Assembly (NCBI GenBank): GCA_944474755.1 | Contig: OX104118.1 | Coordinates: forward strand, 72,359,575-72,423,574 | Source: Limnoperna fortunei | Lineage: Eukaryota; Mollusca; Bivalvia; Mytilida; Modiolidae | Length of the DNA: 64,000 bases | Reading direction: 5' to 3' | In this document: positions 38,801 through 50,800 of the stretch, one piece after another | How the letters are laid out: every line of letters starts with the position of its first letter | How positions within the stretch are numbered: the stretch's first letter is position 1 | Made by a program: the position numbers and the translations under genes | The notes under the pieces: model-generated | Databases searched by the model: none | What the model was told of the DNA's origin: nothing | Seen by the model: the letters and a program-made list of their open reading frames with translations, nothing else

Positions 38801-41800
38801 GTCATAGGCCTTGTGTGGAATAACTGATAGGTTTAGTGTGGTCATAGGCCTCGTGTGGAATAACTGATAGGTTTAGTGTGGTCATAGGCCTAGTGCAAAA
38901 TAACTGATAGGTTTAGTGTGGTCATAGGCCTAGTGCAGAATAACTGATAGGTTTAGTGTGGTCATAGGCCTTGTGTGGAATAACTGATAGGTTTAGTGTG
39001 GTCATAGGCCTAGTGTGGAATAACTGATAGGTTTAGTGTGGTCATAGGCCTTGTGTGGAATAACTGATAGGTTTAGTGTGGTCATAGGCCTTGTGTGGAA
39101 TAACTGATAGGTTTAGTGTGGTCATAGGCCTAGTGTGGAATAACTGATAGGTTTAGTGTGGTCATAGGCCTAGTGTGGAATAACTGATAGGTTTAGTGGG
39201 GTCATAGGCCTAGTGTGGAATAACTGATAGGTTTAGTGTGGTCATAGGCCTAGTGTGGAATAACTGATAGGTTTAGTGTGGTCATAGGCCTAGTGCAGAA
39301 TAACTAATAGGTTTAGTGTGGTCATTGGCCTAGTGTAGAATAACTGATAGGTTTAGTGTGGTCATAGGCCTAGTGCTGAATAACTGATAGGTTTAGTGTG
39401 GTCATAGGCCTTGTGCAGAATAACTGATAGGTTTAGTGTGGTCATAGGCCTAGTGCTGAATAACTGATAGATTTAGTGTGGTCATAGGCCTAGTGTGGAA
39501 TAACTGATAGATTTAGTGTGGTCATAGGCCTAGTGTGGAATAACTGATAGATTTAGTGTGGTAATAGGCCTAGTGCTGAATAACTGATAGGTTTAGTGTG
39601 GTCATAGGCCTAGTGCAGAATAACTGATAGATTTAGTGTGGTCATAGGCCTAGTGCAAAATAACTGATAGATTTAGTGTGGTCATAGGCCTAGTGCGGAA
39701 TAACTGATAGATTTAGTGTGGTCATAGGCCTAGTGCAAAATAACTGATAGGTTTAGTGTGGTCATAGGCCTAGTGCGGAATAACTGATAGGTTTAGTGGG
39801 GTCATAGGCCTTGTGTGGAATAACTGATAGGTTTAGTGAGGTGATAGGCCTGGTGCTGAATAACTGATAGGTTTAGTGGGGCCATAGGCCTTGTGTGGAA
39901 TAACTGATAGGTTTAGTGAGGTGATAGGCCTAGTGTAGAATAACTGATAGGTTTAGTGTGGTCATAGGCCTTGTGTGGAATAACTGATAGGTTTAGTGTG
40001 GTCATAGGCCTAGTGCAGAATAACTGATAGGTTTAGTGTGGTCATAGGCCTTGTGTGGAATAACTGATAGGTTTAGTCAGGTGATAGGCCTTGTGTGGAA
40101 TAACTGATAGGTTAAGTGTGGTCATAGGCCTAGTGCGGAATAACTGATAGGTTTAGTGGGGTCATAGGCCTTGTGTGGAATAACTGATAGGTTTAGTGTG
40201 GTCATAGGCCTAGTGCGGAATAACTGATAGGTTTAGTGGGGTCATAGGCCTTGTGCAGAATAACTGATAGGTTTAGTGTGGTCATAGGCCTAGTGTGGAA
40301 TAACTGATAGGTTTAGTGAGGTGATAGGCCTGGTGCTGAATAACTGATAGATTTAGTGTGGTCATAGGCCTAGTGCAGAATAACTGATAGGTTTAGTGTG
40401 GTCATAGGCCTAGTGCAAAATAACTGATAGGTTTAGTGTGGTCATAGGCCTAGTGCAGAATAACTGATAGGTTTAGTGGGGTCATAGGCCTTGTGTAGAA
40501 TAACTGATAGGTTTAGTGTGGTCATAGGCCTAGTGTGGAATAACTGATAGGTTTAGTGTGGTGATAGGCCTAGTGTGGAATAACTGATAGGTTTAGTGGG
40601 GTCATAGGCCTAGTGTGGAATAACTGATAGGTTTAGTGTGGTGATAGGCCTAGTGTAGAATAACTGATAGGTTTAGTGTGGTCATAGGTCTTGTGTGGAA
40701 TAACTGATAGGTTTAGTGTGGTCATAGGCCTTGTGTGGAATAACTGATAGGTTTAGTGTGGTCATAGGCCTAGTGTGGAATAACTGATAGGTTTAGTGGG
40801 GTCATAGGCCTAGTGTGGAATAACTGATAGGTTTAGTGTGGTCATAGGCCTTGTGTGGAATAACTGATAGGTTTAGTGTGGTCATAGGCCTAGTGCAGAA
40901 TAACTGATAGGTTTAGTGGGGTCATAGGCCTTGTGTAGAATAACTGATAGGTTTAGTGTGGTCATAGGCCTAGTGTGGAATAACTGATAGGTTTAGTGTG
41001 GTGATAGGCCTAGTGTGGAATAACTGATAGGTTTAGTGGGGTCATAGGCCTAGTGTGGAATAACTGATAGGTTTAGTGTGGTGATAGGCCTAGTGTAGAA
41101 TAACTGATAGGTTTAGTGTGGTCATAGGTCTTGTGTGGAATAACTGATAGGTTTAGTGTGGTCATAGGCCTTGTGTGGAATAACTGATAGGTTTAGTGTG
41201 GTGATAGGCCTAGTGTGGAATAACTGATAGGTTTAGTGGGGTCATAGGCCTAGTGTGGAATAACTGATAGGTTTAGTGTGGTGATAGGCCTAGTGTAGAA
41301 TAACTGATAGGTTTAGTGTGGTCATAGGTCTTGTGTGGAATAACTGATAGGTTTAGTGTGGTCATAGGCCTTGTGTGGAATAACTGATAGATTTAGTGTG
41401 GTCATAGGCCTAGTGTGGAATAACTGATAGGTTAAGTGGGGTCATAGGCCTAGTGTGGAATAACTGATAGGTTTAGTGTGGTCATAGGCCTAGTGTGGAA
41501 TAACTGATAGGTTTAGTGAGGTGATAGGCCTGGTGCTGAATAACTGATAGATTTAGTGTGGTCATAGGCCTAGTGCAGAATAACTGATAGGTTTAGTGTG
41601 GTCATAGGCCTTGTGTGGAATAACTGATAGGTTTAGTGTGGTGATAGGCCTGGTGCTGAATAACTGATAGGTTTAGTGTGGTCATAGGCCTAGTGTGGAA
41701 TAACTGATAGGTTAAGTGGGGTCATAGGCCTAGTGTGGAATAACTGATAGGTTTAGTGTGGTCATAGGCCTAGTGTGGAATAACTGATAGGTTTAGTGAG

Positions 41801-44800
41801 GTGATAGGCCTGGTGCTGAATAACTGATAGGTTTAGTGTGGTCATAGGCCTAGTGTGGAATAACTGATAGGTTTAGTGTGGTCATAGGCCTAGTGTGGAA
41901 TATCTGATAGGTTTAGTGTGGTCATAGGCCTAGTGTGGAATAACTGATAGGTTTAGTGTGGTCATAGGCCTATACTAAATGCCAACCCCCCTTGGAAAAA
42001 ATTGTTTGCTAGCATTTTTTCATTATTTTATATTTTACCTTGTTATTACGAAAATTCAGTAGAAAAAATGTAGATACAATAACCTGTCCATGTTTTATAG
42101 TATGCCTCTGTTTTTAAGTTGTTACAAATCGTCCTTGACTTTTGCTACGGAAATTTCACATAATAAGTCAGCCATTTTTGTTTCTAAAGGGACCTTACGA
42201 TGTTTACAAATGTTCGTCTGCTTTCGTGACGTTCAATGGTATTGGGACAAACCGCAAGACTTTTCCCGCCTAATCTGCAGACGACATCACCCGAAGGATT
42301 TCGAGTAGACAACAATCGATTGTTCCTAAAGTACAGTTCCGTTCTAATTAAGGTCAAATTTTAGTATGGAAAATCGCCTGTTCAAAACTAAAAAACCACT
42401 TTATTTCAAAACGCTGAATATCTCGGGGAAATAATTATTGATTTCAAAAAGTTCCCTTCTTGATCTACAAAAGGAGCATAAGCTGAACCATACGCGGTAA
42501 GCAGTTTTCATTTGTAACGCAAAAAACACTATACACCCTACGTCAACACTTACTATAGTGTGGAATAACTGATAGGTTTAGTGTGGTCATAGGCCTTGTG
42601 TAGAATAACTGATAGGTTTAGTGTGGTCATAGGCCTAGTGTGGAATAACTGATAGGTTTAGTGTGGTCATAGGCCTAGTGCAAAATAACTGATAGGTTTA
42701 GTGTGGTCATAGGCCTAGTGTGGAATAACTGATAGGTTTAGTGTGGTCATAGGCCTTGTGTGGAATAACTGATAGGTTAAGTGTGGTCATAGGCCTAGTG
42801 TGGAATAACTGATAGGTTTAGTGTGGTCATAGGCCTAGTGTGGAATAACTGATAGGTTTAGTGTGGTCATAGGCCTAGTGTGGAATAACTGATAGGTTTA
42901 GTGTGGTCATAGGCCTTGTGTGGAATAACTGATAGGTTAAGTGTGGTCATAGGCCTAGTGTGGAATAACTGATAGGTTTAGTGTGGTCATAGGCCTAGTG
43001 TGGAATAACTGATAGGTTTAGTGTGGTCATAGGCCTTGTGTGGAATAACTGATAGGTTTAGTGTGGTCATAGGCCTAGTGTGGAATAACTGATAGGTTTA
43101 GTGTGGTCATAGGCCTAGTGTGGAATAACTGATAGGTTTAGTGTGGTCATAGGCCTAGTGTGGAATAACTGATAGGTTTAGTGGGGTCATAGGCCTAGTG
43201 TGGAATAACTGATAGGTTTAGTGTGGTCATAGGCCTAGTGCAGAATAACTGATAGGTTTAGTGTGGTCATAGGCCTAGTGTGGAATAACTGATAGGTTTA
43301 GTGTGGTCATAGGCCTTGTGTGGAATAACTGATAGGTTTAGTGTGGTCATAGGCCTAGTGTGGAATAACTGATAGGTTTAGTGTGGTCATAGGCCTTGTG
43401 TGGAATAACTGATAGGTTAAGTGTGGTCATAGGCCTAGTGTGGAATAACTGATAGGTTTAGTGTGGTCATAGGCCTAGTGTGGAATAACTGATAGGTTAA
43501 GTGTGGTCATAGGCCTAGTGTGGAATAACTGATAGGTTTAGTGGGGTCATAGGCCTAGTGCGGAATAACTGATAGGTTTAGTGTGGTCATAGGCCTTGTG
43601 TGGAATAACTGATAGGTTTAGTGTGGTCATAGGCCTTGTGTGGAATAACTGATAGGTTTAGTGTGGTCATAGGCCTCGTGTGGAATAACTGATAGGTTTA
43701 GTGTGGTCATAGGCCTGGTGCTGAATAACTGATAGGTTTAGTGTGGTCATAGGCCTAGTGCAGAATAACTGATAGGTTTAGTGTGGTCATAGGTATTGTG
43801 TGGAATAACTGATAGGTTAAGTGTGGTCATAGGCCTTGTGTGGAATAACTGATAGGTTAAGTGTGGTGATAGGCCTTGTGTGGAATAACTGATAGGTTAA
43901 GTGTGGTCATAGGCCTAGTGCAGAATAACTGATAGGTTTAGTGTGGTCATAGGCCTTGTGTGGAATAACTGATAGGTTTAGTGTGGTCATAGGCCTAGTG
44001 TGGAATAACTGATAGGTTTAGTGTGGTCATAGGCCTAGTGTGGAATAACTGATAGGTTTAGTGTGGTCATAGGCCTTGTGTGGAATAACTGATAGGTTTA
44101 GTGTGGTCATAGGCCTAGTGCAGAATAACTGATAGGTTTAGTGTGGTCATAGGCCTTGTGTGGAATAACTGATAGGTTAAGTGTGGTGATAGGCCTTGTG
44201 TGGAATAACTGATAGGTTTAGTGTGGTCATAGGCCTAGTGTGGAATATCTGATAGGTTTAGTGTGGTCATAGGCCTAGTGTGGAATAACTGATAGGTTAA
44301 GTGTGGTCATAGGCCTAGTGCAGAATAACTGATAGGTTTAGTGTGGTCATAGGCCTAGTGTGGAATAACTGATAGGTTTAGTGTGGTCATAGGCCTTGTG
44401 TGGAATAACTGATAGGTTTAGTGTGGTCATAGGCCTAGTGTGGAATAACTGATAGGTTAAGTGTGGTCATAGGCCTAGTGCAGAATAACTGATAGGTTTA
44501 GTGTGGTGATAGGCCTAGTGTGAAATAACTGATAGGTTTAGTGAGGTGATAGGCCTTGTGTGGAATAACTGATAGGTTAAGTGTGGTCATAGGCCTTGTG
44601 TGGAATAACTGATAGGTTTAGTGTGGTCATAGGCCTAGTGCAGAATAACTGATAGGTTTAGTGTGGTCATAGGCCTTGTGTGGAATAACTGATAGGTTTA
44701 GTGTGGTCATAGGCCTATACTAAATGCCAACTCCACTTCGAAAAATTTGTTTGCTTGCATTTTTTCATTATTCTATATTTTACCTTTTTATTACGAAAAT

Positions 44801-47800
44801 TCAGTGGAAAAAATGTAGATACGATAACCTGTCCATGTTTTATAATATGCCTCTGGTGTTAAGTTGTTACAAATCGTCCTTGGCTTTTGCTACGGAAATT
44901 TTACATAATAAGTCAGCCATTTTTGTTTCTAAAGGGACCTTACGATGTTTACAAATGTTCGTCTGCTTTCGTGACGTTCAATGGTATTCGGACAAACCAC
45001 GAGACTTTTCCCGCCATAACTGCAGACGACATCACCCGAAGAATTTCGAGTAGACAACAATCGATTGTTCCTAAAGTACACTTCCGTTCTAATTAGGGTC
45101 AAATTTTAGCATGGAAAATCGCCCTTTCAAAATTTAAAAACTGTCATATTTCAAAACGTTGAATATCTCGAGGATATAATTATTGATTTCAAAAAGTAGA
45201 ATTCTTGATCTACAAAAGGAGCATAAGCTGAACCATATGCGGTAAGCAGTTTTCATTTTTCACGCAAAAAACGCGCTCCACAATACGTCAACACTTAGTA
45301 TAGTGTAGAATAACTGATAGGTTTAGTGTGGTGATAGGCCTAGTGTGGAATAACTGATAGGTTTAGTGAGGTGATAGGCCTAGTGTGGAATAACTGATAG
45401 GTTTAGTGTGGTGATAGGCCTAGTGTGGAATAACTGATAGGTTTAGTGTGGTCATAGGCCTAGTGTGGAATAACTGATAGGTTTAGTGTGGTCATAGGCC
45501 TAGTGTGGAATAACTGATAGGTTTAGTGTGGACATAGGCCTTGTGTGGAATAACTGATAGGTTTAGTGTGGTCATAGGCCTAGTGTGGAATAACTGATAG
45601 ATTTAGTGTGGTCATAGGCCTAGTGTGGAATAACTGATAGGTTAAGTGGGGTCATAGGCCTAGTGTGGAATAACTGATAGGTTTAGTGTGGTCATAGGCC
45701 TAGTGTGGAATAACTGATAGGTTTAGTGAGGTGATAGGCCTGGTGCTGAATAACTGATAGATTTAGTGTGGTCATAGGCCTAGTGCAGAATAACTGATAG
45801 GTTTAGTGTGGTGATAGGCCTAGTGTAGAATAACTGATAGGTTTAGTGTGGTCATAGGCCTAGTGTGGAATAACTGATAGGTTTAGTGTGGTCATAGGCC
45901 TTGTGTGGAATAACTGATAGGTTTAGTGTGGTCATAGGCCTTGTGTGGAATAACTGATAGGTTTAGTGTGGTCATAGGCCTAGTGTGGAATAACTGATAG
46001 GTTTAGTGTGGTCATAGGCCTAGTGTGGAATATCTGATAGGTTTAGTGTGGTCATAGGCCTAGTGTGGAATAACTGATAGGTTTAGTGTGGTCATAGGCC
46101 TAGTGTGGAATAACTGATAGGTTTAGTGTGGTCATAGGCCTAGTGTGGAATAACTGATAGGTTTAGTGTGGTCATAGGCCTATACTAAATGCCAACCCCC
46201 CTTGGAAAAAATTGTTTGCTAGCATTTTTTCATTATTTTATATTTTACCTTGTTATTACGAAAATTCAGTAGAAAAAATGTAGATACAATAACCTGTCCA
46301 TGTTTTATAGTATGCCTCTGTTTTTAAGTTGTTACAAATCGTCCTTGACTTTTGCTACGGAAATTTCACATAATAAGTCAGCCATTTTTGTTTCTAAAGG
46401 GACCTTACGATGTTTACAAATGTTCGTCTGCTTTCGTGACGTTCAATGGTATTCGGACAAACCGCAAGACTTTTCCCGCCTAATCTGCAGACGACATCAC
46501 CCGAAGGATTTCGAGTAGACAACAATCGATTGTTCCTAAAGTACAGTTCCGTTCTAATTAAGGTCAAATTTTAGTATGGAAAATCGCCTGTTCAAAACTA
46601 AAAAACCACTTTATTTCAAAACGCTGAATATCTCGGGGAAATAATTATTGATTTCAAAAAGTTCCCTTCTTGATCTACAAAAGGAGCATAAGCTGAACCA
46701 TACGCGGTAAGCAGTTTTCATTTGTAACGCAAAAAACACTATACACCCTACGTCAACACTTACTATAGTGTGGAATAACTGATAGGTTTAGTGTGGTCAT
46801 AGGCCTTGTGTAGAATAACTGATAGGTTTAGTGTGGTCATAGGCCTAGTGTGGAATAACTGATAGGTTTAGTGTGGTCATAGGCCTAGTGCAAAATAACT
46901 GATAGGTTTAGTGTGGTCATAGGCCTAGTGTGGAATAACTGATAGGTTTAGTGTGGTCATAGGCCTTGTGTGGAATAACTGATAGGTTTAGTGTGGTCAT
47001 AGGCCTAGTGTGGAATAACTGATAGGTTTAGTGTGGTCATAGGCCTAGTGTGGAATAACTGATAGGTTTAGTGTGGTCATAGGCCTAGTGTGGAATAACT
47101 GATAGGTTTAGTGTGGTCATAGGCCTTGTGTGCAATAACTGATAGGTTAAGTGTGGTCATAGGCCTAGTGTGGAATAACTGATAGGTTTAGTGTGGTCAT
47201 AGGCCTAGTGTGGAATAACTGATAGGTTTAGTGTGGTCATAGGCCTTGTGTGGAATAACTGATAGGTTTAGTGTGGTCATAGGCCTAGTGTGGAATAACT
47301 GATAGGTTTAGTGTGGTCATAGGCCTTGTGTGGAATAACTGATAGGTTTAGTGTGGTCATAGGCCTAGTGTGGAATAACTGATAGGTTTAGTGTGGTCAT
47401 AGGCCTAGTGTGGAATAACTGATAGGTTTAGTGTGGTCATAGGCCTAGTGTGGAATAACTGATAGGTTTAGTGTGGTCATAGGCCTTGTGTGGAATAACT
47501 GATAGGTTTAGTGTGGTCATAGGCCTAGTGTGGAATAACTGATAGGTTACTGTGGTCATAGGCCTAGTGTGGAATAACTGATAGGTTTAGTGTGGTCATA
47601 GGCCTGGTGCTGAATAACTGATAGGTTAAGTGTGGTCATAGGCCTAGTGTGGAATAACTGATAGGTTTAGTGTGGTCATAGGCCTTGTGTGGAATAACTG
47701 ATAGGTTTAGTGTGGTCATAGGCCTAGTGCGGAATAACTGATAGGTTTAGTGTGGTCATAGGCCTAGTGTGGAATAACTGATAGGTTTAGTGTGGTCATA

Positions 47801-50800
47801 GGCCTTGTGTGGAATAACTGATAGGTTTAGTGTGGTCATAGGCCTAGTGTGGAATAACTGATAGGTTTAGTGTGGTCATAGGCCTTGTGTGGAATAACTG
47901 ATAGGTTAAGTGTGGTCATAGGCCTAGTGTGGAATAACTGATAGGTTTAGTGTGGTCATAGGCCTAGTGTGGAATAACTGATAGGTTAAGTGTGGTCATA
48001 GGCCTAGTGTGGAATAACTGATAGGTTTAGTGGGGTCATAGGCCTAGTGCGGAATAACTGATAGGTTTAGTGTGGTCATAGGCCTTGTGTGGAATAACTG
48101 ATAGGTTTAGTGAGGTGATAGGCTTTGTGTGGAATAACTGATAGGTTTAGTGTGGTCATAGGCCTAGTGTGGAATAACTGATAGGTTTAGTGTGGTCATA
48201 GGCCTTGTGTGGAATAACTGATAGGTTTAGTGTGGTCATAGGCCTAGTGTGGAATAACTGATAGGTTTAGTGTGGTCATAGGCCTTGTGTGGAATAACTG
48301 ATAGGTTTAGTGTGGTCATAGGCCTGGTGCTGAATAACTGATAGGTTTAGTGTGGTCATAGGCCTTGTGTGGAATAACTGATAGGTTTAGTGTGGTCATA
48401 GGCCTCGTGTGGAATAACTGATAGGTTTAGTGTGGTCATAGGCCTAGTGCAGAATAACTGATAGGTTTAGTGTGGTGATAGGCCTTGTGTGGAATAACTG
48501 ATAGGTTTAGTGGGGTCATAGGCCTTGTGTGGAATAACTGATAGGTTTAGTGTGGTCATAGGCCTAGTGCAGAATAACTGATAGGTTTAGTGTGGTCATA
48601 GGCCTAGTGTGGAATAACTGATAGGTTTAGTGTGGTCATAGGCCTAGTGTGGAATAACTGATAGGTTTAGTGTGGTCATAGGCCTTGTGTGGAATAACTG
48701 ATAGGTTTAGTGTGGTCATAGGCCTCGTGTGGAATAACTGATAGGTTTAGTGTGGTCATAGGCCTGGTGCTGAATAACTGATAGGTTTAGTGTGGTCATA
48801 GGCCTAGTGCAGAATAACTGATAGGTTTAGTGTGGTCATAGGCCTTGTGTGGAATAACTGATAGGTTAAGTGTGGTCATAGGCCTTGTGTGGAATAACTG
48901 ATAGGTTAAGTGTGGTGATAGGCCTTGTGTGGAATAACTGATAGGTTAAGTGTGGTCATAGGCCTAGTGCAGAATAACTGATAGGTTTAGTGTGGTCATA
49001 GGCCTTGTGTGGAATAACTGATAGGTTTAGTGTGGTCATAGGCCTAGTGTGGAATAACTGATAGGTTTAGTGTGGTCATAGGCCTAGTGTGGAATAACTG
49101 ATAGGTTTAGTGTGGTCATAGGCCTTGTGTGGAATAACTGATAGGTTTAGTGTGGTCATAGGCCTAGTGCAGAATAACTGATAGGTTTAGTGTGGTCATA
49201 GGCCTTGTGTGGAATAACTGATAGGTTAAGTGTGGTCATAGGCCTTGTGTGGAATAACTGATAGGTTAAGTGTGGTCATAGGCCTAGTGCAGAATAACTG
49301 ATAGGTTTAGTGTGGTCATAGGCCTTGTGTGGAATAACTGATAGGTTTAGTGTGGTCATAGGCCTTGTGTGGAATAACTGATAGGTTTAGTGTGGTCATA
49401 GGCCTAGTGTGGAATAACTGATAGGTTTAGTGTGGTCATAGGCCTTGTGTGGAATAACTGATAGGTTTAGTGTGGTCATAGGCCTTGTGTGGAATAACTG
49501 ATAGGTTTAGTGTGGTCATAGGCCTTGTGTGGAATAACTGATAGGTTTAGTGTGGTCATAGGCCTAGTGTGGAATAACTGATAGGTTTAGTGTGGTCATA
49601 GGCCTTGTGTGGAATAACTGATAGGTTTAGTGTGGTCATAGGCCTGGTGCTGAATAACTGATAGGTTAAGTGTGGTCATAGGCCTAGTGCAGAATAACTG
49701 ATAGGTTTAGTGTGGTCATAGGCCTTGTGTGGAATAACTGATAGGTTAAGTGTGGTGATAGGCCTAGTGTGGAATAACTGATAGGTTTAGTGTGGTCATA
49801 GGCCTAGTGTGGAATAACTGATAGGTTTAGTGTGGTCATAGGCCTTGTGTGGAATAACTGATAGGTTTAGTGTGGTCATAGGCCTGGTGCTGAATAACTG
49901 ATAGGTTTAGTGTGGTCATAGGCCTAGTGTGGAATAACTGATAGGTTTAGTGTGGTCATAGGCCTTGTGTGGAATAACTGATAGGTTTAGTGTGGTCATA
50001 GGCCTTGTGTGGAATAACTGATAGGTTTAGTGTGGTCATAGGCCTGGTGCTGAATAACTGATAGGTTTAGTGTGGTCATAGGCCTCGTGTGGAATAACTG
50101 ATAGGTTTAGTGTGGTCATAGGCCTTGTGTGGAATAACTGATAGGTTAAGTGTGGTCATAGGCCTGGTGCTGAATAACTGATAGGTTTAGTGTGGTCATA
50201 GGCCTAGTGTGGAATATCTAATAGGTTTAGTGTGGTCATAGGCCTAGTGTGGAATAACTGATAGGTTAAGTGTGGTCATAGGCCTAGTGCAGAATAACTG
50301 ATAGGTTTAGTGTGGTCATAGGCCTAGTGTGGAATAACTGATAGGTTTAGTGTGGTCATAGGCCTTGTGTGGAATAACTGATAGGTTTAGTGTGGTCATA
50401 GGCCTAGTGTGGAATAACTGATAGGTTAAGTGTGGTCATAGGCCTAGTGCAGAATAACTGATAGGTTTAGTGTGGTGACAGGCCTAGTGTGAAATAACTG
50501 ATAGGTTTAGTGAGGTGATAGGCCTTGTGTGGAATAACTGATAGGTTAAGTGTGGTCATAGGCCTTGTGTGGAATAACTGATAGGTTTAGTGTGGTCATA
50601 GGCCTAGTGCAGAATAACTGATAGGTTTAGTGTGGTCATAGGCCTTGTGTGGAATAACTGATAGGTTTAGTGTGGTCATAGGCCTAGTGTAGAATAACTG
50701 ATAGGTTTAGTGTGGTGATAGGCCTAGTGTGGAATAACTGATAGGTTTAGTGAGGTGATAGGCCTAGTGTGGAATAACTGATAGGTTTAGTGTGGTGATA

